From contig NC_007899.1 of NCBI RefSeq assembly GCF_000009945.1, forward strand, positions 1,102,240 to 1,166,239: a stretch of 64,000 nucleotides of DNA, read 5' to 3'. The position numbers were made by a program, and so were the translations under genes. Shown here in pieces: positions 9,643 through 18,463 of this stretch. A model generated the notes under the pieces. That model saw only the letters and a program-made list of their open reading frames with translations. It did not search any database and was not told where the DNA came from. Origin of the DNA: Chlamydia felis Fe/C-56 (GTDB taxonomy: Bacteria > Chlamydiota > Chlamydiia > Chlamydiales > Chlamydiaceae). How positions within the stretch are numbered: position 1 is the stretch's first letter; the number at the start of each line of letters is the position of its first letter.

Positions 9643-10161
9643 ATGGCGACGTCTAAACCCCATCAGTGTTATCACTGTCAAAAGCCTGCGACAATTTGCT
9701 ATACTGAAGTAGACAAGGATAAGATTTTACGAGCTTATGTGTGTGATTCTTGTCCCTGTCCTAGTCATTATTATAGTCGTGATACCATTGAGTTAAGTTC
9801 TTCAGGATCTTCAGTAACTTTAGAATGTGGCAATTGTAAAACCGTTTGGAAATCCACAGCTGACGAGGATCAGTTATTTGGTTGTCATCTGTGCTATACG
9901 AATTTCAAAACGCAGCTTATAGCCAAGCTCATGCATAACAAGGCTATTTTCTCATCAGCAACTTTAGACAATAGTCGGGGTTGTTTGCATATAGGTCGTG
10001 CTCCCGGAGAAGCTGCGAGTATGAATCCCCTTCTTAAGCTAATCGCGTTAAATGAGGCTCTTCAGGATACGTTAGCTCGTGAAGATTATGAGCAGGCAGC
10101 TGTAATACGAGATCAGATTAATCATTTAAAAAATCAGAATTCGCATGATGCTTCCCAATGA
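9643..10161 (+). CDS. mcsA: McsA-like zinc/UVR-motif protein
   Basis: A 172-residue counterpart of McsA, the zinc-binding activator of the protein-arginine kinase McsB in Firmicutes (CT676 position). Four CxxC pairs are visible at residues 9/12, 34/37, 62/65 and 81/84, consistent with two zinc sites. A C-terminal UVR motif lies at about residues 127-165 (NEALQDTLAREDYEQAAVIRDQ), as in UvrB/UvrC and ClpC-associated proteins. The ATG at 9643 is the first in frame. Its 3' end overlaps mcsB by 17 nt, so the two are translated from one mRNA. In Firmicutes the pair tags proteins with phospho-arginine for ClpCP; whether that works here is doubtful (see mcsB). Confidence 0.85.
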   Translation: MATSKPHQCYHCQKPATICYTEVDKDKILRAYVCDSCPCPSHYYSRDTIELSSSGSSVTLECGNCKTVWKSTADEDQLFGCHLCYTNFKTQLIAKLMHNKAIFSSATLDNSRGCLHIGRAPGEAASMNPLLKLIALNEALQDTLAREDYEQAAVIRDQINHLKNQNSHDASQ

Positions 10162-11224
10162 TTTACTTCTTAATTTTGCTAGTAAGAAAGACGCTCCTCC
10201 TGCAAATACAACCTGGCCTATAACGACGTTTTCTCTATCTAGGAATCTTTCCATAGCGAAATTTCCTTCTTGTTTATCTAAGGAGAAAAAGCAGGAAATT
10301 TTAGAGGTGATAGCTTCGCATTTTAACCATATTGAAGGTTTTGATGAGTTTTTAGTTTTACCTCTTAAAGATGCTCCTTCTTGGCAAAAAGAGTTTATTA
10401 TTGAGCATTTTCTTTTTCCTTATGACTTAACAGGCAACCCTGAGGGCGAGGCTCTTATTGTAAATCGTTCTGGGAATATCCTAGCGACTATAAATTTCCG
10501 AGATCATCTGATACTCCATGCTATAGATTTTGTTTCAGAGCCGGAAAAAGCCTTAGACCAACTGGTACGTTTGGATAGTTATCTCAATGAAAAATTAGAA
10601 TTTGCTTTTTCTTCGGACTTTGGTTTTCTGACTACAAATCCTCAAGAATGTGGTACGGGATTAAAAAGCCAATGTTTCTTGCATACCCCAGCGTTAATTT
10701 ATTCTCAGGAATTACAAGAGATTATTGATGACGATACGGAGGTATCTTATGCAGGCATGTTACCTGCTACACCGGGTGAATATATTGGGAATATCGTTGT
10801 ATTATCTAATAGATGTTCTTTAGGGCTTACTGAAGAGCAAATTTTGTCTTCGTTAAGGATATGGTCATCGAAAATATCTATGGCTGAAGCATCGGCAAAA
10901 AAGAAACATACCGAGCAAAATCCAGGGGAGTTAAAAAATCATATCTTACGAGCCTTAGGATTACTTACGCATTCCTATCATTTAGATCTTCAGGAAACGT
11001 TAGATGCATTAAGCTGGATTCAACTAGGGATTAGCCTAGGATGGATTCAGGGAGCGGATAATAGCTCTATTTGGCATCCTGTGTTCTGGCAAGCACGTCG
11101 TGGGCATTTAGCGCTTACCAAGCAGCCTGACGACAACAAGAACTTGCAAAAAGAAGTCATCACGCAATTGCGAGCTGATGTTTTAAAAAAGCTGGCGGAA
11201 AGCTTATCTCCCACTGGATTTTAA
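10145..11224 (+). CDS. mcsB: McsB-like ATP:guanido phosphotransferase, probably catalytically degenerate
   Basis: A 359-residue member of the arginine/creatine kinase-like family, matching McsB in length, gene order after mcsA and scattered motifs: SRNL at 32-35, GTGLK at 170-174, LGISLGWIQG late. Many active-site positions of Bacillus McsB, as I remember that sequence, are changed. The nucleotide-binding SSRIRLARN appears as TTFSLSRN (two arginines lost). NEEDHIRI appears as NFRDHLIL at about 116-123 (catalytic glutamates lost). The CPTNVGTGLR loop appears as NPQECGTGLK, and the R-G-x-x-G-E-G segment as AGMLPATPGE. I therefore infer a scaffold or pseudo-enzyme, or a changed substrate. The start may be ATG 10145 or the adjacent ATG 10148; no clear ribosome site separates them. 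Confidence 0.85.
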   Translation: MMLPNDLLLNFASKKDAPPANTTWPITTFSLSRNLSIAKFPSCLSKEKKQEILEVIASHFNHIEGFDEFLVLPLKDAPSWQKEFIIEHFLFPYDLTGNPEGEALIVNRSGNILATINFRDHLILHAIDFVSEPEKALDQLVRLDSYLNEKLEFAFSSDFGFLTTNPQECGTGLKSQCFLHTPALIYSQELQEIIDDDTEVSYAGMLPATPGEYIGNIVVLSNRCSLGLTEEQILSSLRIWSSKISMAEASAKKKHTEQNPGELKNHILRALGLLTHSYHLDLQETLDALSWIQLGISLGWIQGADNSSIWHPVFWQARRGHLALTKQPDDNKNLQKEVITQLRADVLKKLAESLSPTGF

Positions 11225-11473
11225 AACTCTTTCCTAACTGTATGCATGATAAAATAAAGGGGCGATAGCACTATTCATCCCCCCCCCTAAAATAGTGTCT
11301 AGAAAGGGCCTGAGGAGATTTTTTTAATGCCTCTTGGCTAAAGATACCTTACGGGGTTTGCCTTCTTACGTGTTTTTATATTAGAAAATGAGAAGAATGG
11401 ATTTCTTCTAGTTTTGTTTTAGAGCAGGAAGACAAGTCTTGTTTTACTACATGCAACTATTTTTTATTGCGTC
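11225..11473. other. Non-coding stretch with a poly-C hairpin loop
   Basis: No convincing gene lies between mcsB and tRNA-Thr. The notable element is a 7-bp stem CACTATT (11269-11275) / AATAGTG (11291-11297), whose 15-nt loop carries nine consecutive C residues (11279-11287). It could act as the mcsAB terminator, although no T-run follows; otherwise the sequence is plain AT-rich DNA. Confidence 0.5.
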
Positions 11474-11546
<73 letters not shown>

Positions 11547-11566
11547 AAGTAAAGAAGAAAGAGATA

Positions 11567-11596
11567 AGTATAGAATTGAGGGAATAAAAAAGCCAA
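11567..11596 (-). promoter_or_regulatory. Putative promoter for tRNA-Thr
   Basis: On the minus strand TTGGCT (11596-11591), an 18-nt spacer and TATACT (11572-11567) precede tRNA-Thr. The -35 box overlaps one arm of the T3SS operon terminator, so the two elements share DNA. Confidence 0.5.
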
Positions 11597-11637
11597 GAAA
11601 ACAACAATCATACGGCCGACGATGTCCTCTTGGCTTT
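11585..11637 (-). terminator. Terminator of the T3SS operon
   Basis: On the minus strand AAAGCCAAGA (11637-11628) pairs perfectly with TCTTGGCTTT (11598-11589), and the T-run continues to 11586. The loop is long (29 nt). It lies 73 nt beyond the cdsC stop. Confidence 0.75.
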
Positions 11638-11709
11638 CCCCCTGAAATACAACAGAGTCAGAAGCTATTCCATGGCGCAGAATATCATCTTACTTTTTCT
11701 ATATAGCAT

Positions 11710-14472
11710 TTATCGGGCTTCTATTTCTAGCATTTTAAAATCACTTTCTGCCTGCACAGCAGGAGTATGTTGACACTCAGGAGCATGTCGTGGTTCTACT
11801 TGCATAGATCCTTCATCAGCTTCCCAATTGTATCTGTAACCCTCTTTATTAGTTAAGGTTGTGCCTTCTTCAAAACTACTAATAACCTTAGGCTTAATAA
11901 ACATCATAATGTTACGTTTTTGCCTTTGGTCTATGGTTCTGCTGAATAAACCACGAATTAAAGGTATAGAGTTTAAAAGAGGAACTCCGGTAACTATTTT
12001 CGTCGTTTTATCTCTGATGTGACCACTCATTACGAGGAAGCATCCATCCGGTACTTGTAAGCGTGTAGCTGCGTAGGTTTTATCCGTTACAGGAGTTAGG
12101 GTCCCCTGAGCAGAATGTAACTCGGAAATGGTTTGTTCTATTTGTAATGTAACAACGTTATTTGGAGCGATTGTAGAAGCAACAACTAGGTTAACACCGA
12201 TATCTTCATATTCAATATTTTGTGTAACAGTTCCTGTTTCTTGAATGATAGTACTTGTCGTCTGGAAAGGAATTGTCTGTCCAACGAAGAAAGATGCCTG
12301 TTGCGTATCCTGAGCCATAATTCTCGGGTTAAGAACAATGACAGTATCGCCATCTTGATCTAAAGCGCTGAGAAGTCCCCCTAAGGTTAGGAAAGATTTT
12401 CCCTTATGGCTAAGAACGTTTCCTATAATTCCCAAGCCAAAAGCTGAAGATGCGTACATCATGTCACTAATACCGGCTAGCTGACCTGGTGTCGGTAAAG
12501 GAATATCCCCTGGCGAAGGTTTCGCAGGTGGGATTGTAGATTTCGTAGGATTAGAAATACCTGTATTGCTAAGCAATCCTGAAGCATAGGCAACTTTACC
12601 TTGTTCATCGCCAAGAGCTACCCACTGAACGCCAAAATCCCAAGATTTTTCTAAGCTAGTCTCTAGAATTAATACTTCAATGTACACTTGCTTTGGAGGT
12701 AAGTCTAAACCGTTTAGCAAGCTGACAACTTTATCTACGTTCGCCTGATTCCCGATAACGACGATAGAGTTGTTAACATCTAACCATTGAATACTATTCA
12801 GCGTATTGATGAAGTCTTCATCCATAGCTGTTGTTACATAGAGATTGTATCCTATATCTTGAATTGCCTGAGCAATAGCTGCGCCATTTTGATATTTCAG
12901 CTTGTACATGAAAAAGCGCAAGCTTTTAGGATTCGCAGCTCCCGAGGATCCTAAAGCAGCAGCGGGGCTGGTAACATCGTCTAGTGTATGAGCCATTTCT
13001 GGAACATCTAGAGACTTCAGTAGTTGCACAGCCTTATTGGTCAAGCGTGGGGAAGAAACAACAAAAATCTTGTTAGTTCCTGGCTGTATGAAAATCTGGA
13101 AAGCTTCATCTTCAGACATAGCGCCGAGCACATCTTGGCAATAGCTTACTAATGACGCGGGATTTGCATAACGTACTTCATACTCTGACATATCCACGGA
13201 TGTTCCGGGGCTATCTAGAGCTGCTAATAATTCTCCGACTTTCTCAACATTTCCAGCGATATCAGAAACGATAACATGACGAGTAGCTTCTGAAGCACTT
13301 ACTATAGCATCGTGGGAAAGCAAAGGCTGAATGATATTTACAGCAGATGTAGGATGCACGCTGTATAAGCGGAATACACGTGTAACCACAACAGCTTCGC
13401 AATTATCCTTTGCAGAACCATCAGTAACTACTGTGGATAACTTAGAAAGGCGTGGATTGCGATAGATAAGAACGTTATTCCCCTGTTCTACGACTTTCAA
13501 GTCATGCATTTTTAAGACTTGCAAGAGGATCGTAGATAGGTCGTCTACAGATGTAGGATCGTGAGAAACAATCGTTACGTTAAAATTTAGGTCATTACTG
13601 TCGAAGACAAAATTTGTTCCAGAAATCTTACTAACAAATTGTAAGAGTTCCAAAACGGAGATATCCTCAAAATTTACAGTATACCCATTATCTTTTAGGT
13701 CCTCACAAGTAATCTGTTTCCCTTTTAATAGTGAGGGGGCTTGCTCATCCTCTTTTTTTGTTTCGGGATGAATGGCTATTTTCTCAATAGAGGGTTGCTT
13801 CTCGGGAGATTTTATTTTTAATGATTGCGAGGACGACGCTCCATTATCAATTTTAAACCCTTCTTCTTGAGAGCTCTTTTTTTCGCTTTCTTCTACTAGC
13901 TTTTTAACACTGAAGTTTATTGCATTCACAGCACGTTTAGCATAAGCGCGCTTATCTTCCCAGATTTGCGCTTCTTCGCTTTTCTCTTCTGCAACTTCGG
14001 TTTTTTCTTCTTGTTTAGGAAGAAAACGTGGAGTTCGTTTTGCCGCAGCTTGCGCATAACGCTCTTGAGGGCGTTGTTTAACTTCAGGCTTAGCAAATGG
14101 TGAACCTTCAGAAAAGCCAGGAGAAAATATTTGTGAGGATTTTTTAAAATGACGAGGCTGATTTTGAGGTAAGCTCTTCGCGATAGTTTGCGGGTCTGAT
14201 TTTTTTGCCGACGTCTTATTAATAATGTTTTTAGGGCAGGCAGCAATTTGATTGTTCTCATCAGCTTGAGAGTTTTTATTTCGAGGCCTTAACTCGTTAT
14301 TCGGTGGTTTTTGAGAGTTCACCCCAAGCAAAACCAGGTCTAAGAAAAACAGAACTGAAAGTATCCCTATTTTTCCCTTTTTCTTATTTATGACCTGTAA
14401 GATCTTTCTTCCAATGTTCGACGTCACTATTTTCACCGGATTCTTTTTAAGCTGATAAGTGTTGAGGGACAA
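11710..14472 (-). CDS. cdsC: Type III secretion outer-membrane secretin CdsC (SctC)
   Basis: Forms the outer-membrane ring of the injectisome (CT674 position), 920 residues. The N terminus is basic with one hydrophobic segment at about residues 36-52, acting as export signal. About 200 charged, low-complexity residues follow. The secretin N0/N1/N2 domains run from about residue 255 (DISVLELLQFVSKISGTNF) to 560, and the membrane-embedded secretin domain from about 600 to 890, with VGQTIPFQTT and the signature VPLLNSIPLIRGLF. The frame opens at TTG 14472, overlapping pkn5 by 40 nt. GTG at 14436 overlaps the pkn5 stop as GTGA and would give 908 residues by translational coupling; I cannot decide between them. 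It is the last gene of the T3SS operon. Confidence 0.93.
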   Translation of the reverse strand: MSLNTYQLKKNPVKIVTSNIGRKILQVINKKKGKIGILSVLFFLDLVLLGVNSQKPPNNELRPRNKNSQADENNQIAACPKNIINKTSAKKSDPQTIAKSLPQNQPRHFKKSSQIFSPGFSEGSPFAKPEVKQRPQERYAQAAAKRTPRFLPKQEEKTEVAEEKSEEAQIWEDKRAYAKRAVNAINFSVKKLVEESEKKSSQEEGFKIDNGASSSQSLKIKSPEKQPSIEKIAIHPETKKEDEQAPSLLKGKQITCEDLKDNGYTVNFEDISVLELLQFVSKISGTNFVFDSNDLNFNVTIVSHDPTSVDDLSTILLQVLKMHDLKVVEQGNNVLIYRNPRLSKLSTVVTDGSAKDNCEAVVVTRVFRLYSVHPTSAVNIIQPLLSHDAIVSASEATRHVIVSDIAGNVEKVGELLAALDSPGTSVDMSEYEVRYANPASLVSYCQDVLGAMSEDEAFQIFIQPGTNKIFVVSSPRLTNKAVQLLKSLDVPEMAHTLDDVTSPAAALGSSGAANPKSLRFFMYKLKYQNGAAIAQAIQDIGYNLYVTTAMDEDFINTLNSIQWLDVNNSIVVIGNQANVDKVVSLLNGLDLPPKQVYIEVLILETSLEKSWDFGVQWVALGDEQGKVAYASGLLSNTGISNPTKSTIPPAKPSPGDIPLPTPGQLAGISDMMYASSAFGLGIIGNVLSHKGKSFLTLGGLLSALDQDGDTVIVLNPRIMAQDTQQASFFVGQTIPFQTTSTIIQETGTVTQNIEYEDIGVNLVVASTIAPNNVVTLQIEQTISELHSAQGTLTPVTDKTYAATRLQVPDGCFLVMSGHIRDKTTKIVTGVPLLNSIPLIRGLFSRTIDQRQKRNIMMFIKPKVISSFEEGTTLTNKEGYRYNWEADEGSMQVEPRHAPECQHTPAVQAESDFKMLEIEAR

Positions 14473-15938
14473 AGATTTCCGTCATGATTTTCTAATATCC
14501 CGTACTGTACGCTCTCTATTGGGCAGAATATAGCTGTTTGTCCCCTATCTTTCAACTCTGTGAATAAAGGACTATGTAAAGATGACATGGAATCGTCTGC
14601 CTGTAAGGTATGTAATACTGCTCCATCACCTATTTCCCATGCAACCTTGGTTTCCTGAATTTGTAAAGAACTAATTTTCCCTAACCCCAGGGATGTAGTC
14701 TCAAAACTCTGAGGAACCTTTTTTTGCTTTTTTAACCAGAAATTAGTTTTCCCACAAGCAATCCAAGAAAGTTCCTTTTTTTCTTTTGGGATAGTTAAGC
14801 AAACTAAAGAAACGCCTCTCTCATCAACAGGAACATTCATTCGCACTAGCTCGTTATGCATTTTGCGAATAGCATTTCTTACGTTATCTTCACGTCCCCA
14901 TTGACTTACAAAGCTCTTCATAAGAGTTAATACTAAAGTAGGATTTCCTGAAAGGCTATAACACAACCATAGTCTAAACGCATCTTCAATCATATAGGCT
15001 TCATAGTATACGTGCGGATATGTAGGATATCCGTGTTCACATATAGAAGCAGAAAGATATTCCGGAATGAAAATTTCTGAAGGAGCCAGCCAAAATCTCT
15101 GCTGATACAGCTGCTCATGGATCTTTGCTGTATGATCTTTATAGCGGATATCTTTTTGAAGATCTTCGCCATGACGGTATTTATACAAATCTATGAGAAA
15201 TTCTTTCATAGATGCGTACCGATCTTTAGGAGAGGGCTGCAAAGCTTTCGCTAAGATTTTACTCATTCTCTCGGGAACTAAAGATAAAATGACTTTACCT
15301 AGAGCTAAATTCCCTAAAATCAATTCATAAGCTATCAAACCCAAAGAATAGATTTCTGAATTTTCAGAAATTTTATCTCCTTGACGTTGTTCAGGGCTCA
15401 TATATGAAGGAGTCCCTAAACATACTGGATAAGGATCGTTCGCCATAGAAGAACTGGCGGCAAGCCCGAAATCTATTAGTTTAATCTCCCCTTGAGGGGT
15501 AATTAAGATGTTTTCTGGTTTTATATCTCGATGCAGTATACCTCGACTATGTAGATATTCAAGAGCTTGAGCAATTTGTAAAATTATATCCACAGCTCTA
15601 GATAAAGGAATGAGCTGGGAGAGGATATACTTTCTAAGAGAAACACCCTGAATATGCTCCATTGCCATATATAGACCCTCTCTACATTGTCCATATTGGT
15701 ATAACTTCACAATATTTGGATGAGAGATTTGTTCGATGATTCGTGCTTCTTTTAAAAAATTATGAACCCGAAGAGTATCAGCAACCAAAGGAGTTACTAG
15801 AACTTTGATAACTGTAGGTTGTAGAGTTACAGGATGGACCCCATGGTATACCGTACTTCCCTCCTTCTTGCTCATGATTCTCTTGATGCAGTATTCACCA
15901 ATTACCTGGTGTGGGGAAGTTTCGGATTGACAATCCAT
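14433..15938 (-). CDS. pkn5: Serine/threonine protein kinase Pkn5, T3SS-linked
   Basis: A Hanks-type kinase domain occupies about residues 12-260: ATP lysine K45 (VIKVL), helix-C glutamate E64, catalytic loop HRDIKPEN with D138 and N143, DFG at 156-158, and GTPSYMSPEQ in place of APE. The Gly-rich loop is degenerate (IMSKKEGSTVYHG, lacking the first two glycines of GxGxxG). The remaining roughly 240 residues have no domain I recognise. There is no signal peptide or transmembrane segment, so it is either cytosolic or itself secreted. It sits between cdsQ and cdsC in the T3SS operon (CT673 position). ATG at 15938 (MDCQSE) is preferred to the TTG at 15947, giving 501 residues. Confidence 0.9.
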   Translation of the reverse strand: MDCQSETSPHQVIGEYCIKRIMSKKEGSTVYHGVHPVTLQPTVIKVLVTPLVADTLRVHNFLKEARIIEQISHPNIVKLYQYGQCREGLYMAMEHIQGVSLRKYILSQLIPLSRAVDIILQIAQALEYLHSRGILHRDIKPENILITPQGEIKLIDFGLAASSSMANDPYPVCLGTPSYMSPEQRQGDKISENSEIYSLGLIAYELILGNLALGKVILSLVPERMSKILAKALQPSPKDRYASMKEFLIDLYKYRHGEDLQKDIRYKDHTAKIHEQLYQQRFWLAPSEIFIPEYLSASICEHGYPTYPHVYYEAYMIEDAFRLWLCYSLSGNPTLVLTLMKSFVSQWGREDNVRNAIRKMHNELVRMNVPVDERGVSLVCLTIPKEKKELSWIACGKTNFWLKKQKKVPQSFETTSLGLGKISSLQIQETKVAWEIGDGAVLHTLQADDSMSSLHSPLFTELKDRGQTAIFCPIESVQYGILENHDGNLCPSTLISLKRIR

Positions 15939-15955
15939 AAGAAACAATTATGCGT

Positions 15956-17071
15956 TTATACTTCTAGGACACGAATTCCTAAAACATCTCCTAAAGATAC
16001 TATCTCTCCTCTTCCAACTTTTGCTCCATTGAGAATCAAATCTACACCTCTAGAGGGATGGACACCATTGAGATTTAGAATGCTGCCTTGCGAGAGTTTT
16101 AAAAACTCTTCCACAGTCAATGAGTATCTGGAAACTTCTGCAACTAATTTACAGTTCCCTGGCAGAGGTGCTGCGGGTAGAGATTCCGAAGTTTCTTCAA
16201 CGGGCTCTTCCTGTTGTAAATTTGGATAGCTAGTAATTTTAAATTCCCCGGAGGTAGTATCCATAAAACGACCACCGAAAAACTGATGTCCCTGAATAGT
16301 AAGCATGCCTCCGCTTTCTTCTGTATCGGGGTCATACAAACAACTATCTAGCAAGATAAAACTGCCGTGCACGACTTGTTGCCACTCATCTTGTGTTAAT
16401 TGGCAGTAGCCAATTTCTACCGACATCGCTAAAGGTGTAGGGCCCAGTTGATGAATATCGAAATTTTGATTCGATTCGGAGAGAAAACGCTTACAGCTAT
16501 CACATACGGCTTCTGGAAAAAGTAAACGAAAACGCATATATTTTCCGTCTAACCCACAAGTGACATCTACAGCTTGATAAGACCCCTGAAGATCCTTACT
16601 AGAAAACCGAGCATCTCCAACAACTCTCGCGGATAAAGAAGGTATCCAAGCCAGCTCTTGGAGAAACTTGCAAAGCTCTGCACAAAAGTAATAATGAAAA
16701 CCTAAAAGCTTATCCTTTTCATAGAAATAAGAAGCCAAACTGGAATCATTAAATACTGCGACCATAAAGGACTGGAGATCAGCCTCTGAGGTAACAAAGA
16801 AAAAATTTCCGGATTCTAAAGGTTGAGCAACAAAAGACTGCACTAAAAAGTGCGTTCCAAAATCTTGAACAGCCTGAGCAGCAGAGAGGGAGCCACAAGG
16901 TTGAATAGTAAGACTCGTATCTTCTAAACGAAATTTTTCTCTCAACTTTTGCAAGCATAGCTCTTTAGGGAAAGGAGGGAGAGAAACTCCCTCCTCCGTT
17001 TTTACTAAAGAACTTAAAAAATCATTTCTAGATTTTAACCAACTAGCGCTAGGTTCCGCTGCTACTGCCAT
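15956..17071 (-). CDS. cdsQ: Type III secretion sorting-platform protein CdsQ (SctQ/FliN-like)
   Basis: Cytoplasmic C-ring/sorting-platform component, 371 residues (CT672 position). The C-terminal SpoA (FliN-type) domain at about residues 305-371 is clear: LVAEVSRYSLTVEEFLKLSQG, then GVDLILNGAKVGRGEIVSLGDVLGIRV. A second, weaker SpoA-like stretch covers about 205-275. The linker at 285-300 is acidic and proline-rich. Start ATG at 17071, 13 nt after the cdsP stop. An in-frame ATG at 16264 (Met270) preceded by GGTGG could give a separate 102-residue C-terminal product, as described for YscQ, Spa33 and SsaQ. Confidence 0.92.
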   Translation of the reverse strand: MAVAAEPSASWLKSRNDFLSSLVKTEEGVSLPPFPKELCLQKLREKFRLEDTSLTIQPCGSLSAAQAVQDFGTHFLVQSFVAQPLESGNFFFVTSEADLQSFMVAVFNDSSLASYFYEKDKLLGFHYYFCAELCKFLQELAWIPSLSARVVGDARFSSKDLQGSYQAVDVTCGLDGKYMRFRLLFPEAVCDSCKRFLSESNQNFDIHQLGPTPLAMSVEIGYCQLTQDEWQQVVHGSFILLDSCLYDPDTEESGGMLTIQGHQFFGGRFMDTTSGEFKITSYPNLQQEEPVEETSESLPAAPLPGNCKLVAEVSRYSLTVEEFLKLSQGSILNLNGVHPSRGVDLILNGAKVGRGEIVSLGDVLGIRVLEV

Positions 17072-17084
17072 GAGAAATCACCTT

Positions 17085-17933
17085 TTATAAACGTGCTTCT
17101 TCAACTTTATATTGGTTTTGATCTTGTTCTTGTTGTTGCTGCTGATCTTTTCCTTCTTGATCTTTCTCTTCATCCCTTTGATGAATCGTTGCGGCAATCA
17201 TATGTAAGGGTGTTTGCACGTCTTCAATAGTAGGCAACTGTACAATACTTGATCCAATAGTCAATTCTGTCAAATTCAAATGACGATTTTTTAATGCCTC
17301 TACCAAACCTGTAAGCTGTTCGGGGTTATTCACAATGAGATTCATTGCTTCTGCCATCTGAGTATTATCTACAAAATTAGAAAATTTTACAGAAAGATCT
17401 ACTCCAGATTGTACTAAGGTTAAATTTGCCCCTGCAAAAACTTCAGGAACATTTCCTTCTGAATCTAAAACTAATTCGATTAACTGTTGACCATCAATAT
17501 CAGCGATGATCATAGATTCTACAGTGCTTGCAATAATCTCTTGTACCCACTGTAAATCTGCACTAGCAATAGCTACTGTAGCACTTTCTACGACAGCCTC
17601 ACTAGATACAGGAGCTGCGACATCTACAAAAGCCATTCCTGCGGCAGGGTTATCAAAAGCCATGAAGCCGTCACCGTCTTCTTGCTCTTCTTCTTTAGAA
17701 GATACTGCTGAGGTTTTTTCTTCCGCATGCTTATCATCAGCTCCACGAGTCTCTTGACGAGAACCTTTATTAGAAATTTTATCCTGACGATCTTGTTTTG
17801 ATTGTTGGCGACCTTCCAAAGAAAAGACCCTAACGTCTCGGTTGTCTTTAGGCTCAGGACCAACTTCTGGTTGCACTGCATGGTGATCTATTTTGCAATT
17901 ATACAAAGACTCGGATGTTTTATTGAATTCCAT
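17085..17933 (-). CDS. cdsP: Type III secretion CdsP-type protein (needle-length regulator candidate)
   Basis: A 282-residue protein at the CT671 position, between cdsO and cdsQ, where other systems encode the needle-length/substrate-switch protein SctP. Sequence identity to such proteins is not obvious. About 110 charged, disordered residues come first, then a compact domain at about 120-250 (LQWVQEIIASTVESMIIADIDG and following), then a Gln/Glu-rich tail (KDQQQQQEQDQ). A folded C-terminal third after a disordered head fits the ruler/switch family, but the assignment rests mainly on position and on recalled naming of the chlamydial gene. Confidence 0.7.
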   Translation of the reverse strand: MEFNKTSESLYNCKIDHHAVQPEVGPEPKDNRDVRVFSLEGRQQSKQDRQDKISNKGSRQETRGADDKHAEEKTSAVSSKEEEQEDGDGFMAFDNPAAGMAFVDVAAPVSSEAVVESATVAIASADLQWVQEIIASTVESMIIADIDGQQLIELVLDSEGNVPEVFAGANLTLVQSGVDLSVKFSNFVDNTQMAEAMNLIVNNPEQLTGLVEALKNRHLNLTELTIGSSIVQLPTIEDVQTPLHMIAATIHQRDEEKDQEGKDQQQQQEQDQNQYKVEEARL

Positions 17934-17951
17934 GAACTAGATTCCCCCGAT

Positions 17952-18443
17952 TCACGTTGTTTTTTTCTTACGCAACTGATGAAGCAGCTGTCCCATTTCA
18001 TCTTGCTCTTTTTCTATTTCTCGCGCTTCTTCTTTCAGAGCTTCTTTCATCCACTCTTCTTTATGCATGCGCGTCTTTTCTTCTTCTTTTCGCCGTTTGG
18101 CTAAATTTACTTCTGCTTTTTCCAGCTCTTTAGAAGCCGCCAAAACGCTTTCTTTTTGTTTATTAACTTTTTCTTCCTCTTCAGAAAGTTGCACAGCCAC
18201 AACTTTAATATAAGCTTTTCTCTGTAAAACTATATCGCTCGTTGTGCCTTCGTCTAGCAACTCTCTCAGCTGCTGAATCTTTTGCATGTAGTGATTTTTT
18301 ACTTTATCACGAGCAGCTTCTATTTCTCGTAATTTCTCTTGTTCTATTTCTAAAAGACGACGCTTTTCCTTAACAACTTTTTCAGCCCTATCAACACGAT
18401 CTTTTTTAATCGCTAGAACGGGCTCTAACGGGTATTTAGGCAC
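17952..18443 (-). CDS. cdsO: Type III secretion stalk protein CdsO (SctO/FliJ-like)
   Basis: A 163-residue, almost entirely coiled-coil protein rich in Lys and Glu (MPKYPLEPVLAIKKDRVDRA then heptad-like repeats to the end). It follows the ATPase gene directly, the place of the SctO/YscO/FliJ stalk that inserts into the ATPase ring. The start is GTG at 18443; the nearby ATG is out of frame. CT670 counterpart. In C. pneumoniae CdsO is reported to contact CdsN and chaperones, which fits the gene pairing. Confidence 0.85.
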   Translation of the reverse strand: MPKYPLEPVLAIKKDRVDRAEKVVKEKRRLLEIEQEKLREIEAARDKVKNHYMQKIQQLRELLDEGTTSDIVLQRKAYIKVVAVQLSEEEEKVNKQKESVLAASKELEKAEVNLAKRRKEEEKTRMHKEEWMKEALKEEAREIEKEQDEMGQLLHQLRKKKTT

Positions 18444-18463
18444 GGCATTCTACCCTTAATATT

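Noticed and set aside
15834..16229. A 131-codon plus-strand frame
   Set aside because: Antisense to the pkn5 start and cdsQ end, both well supported by domains.
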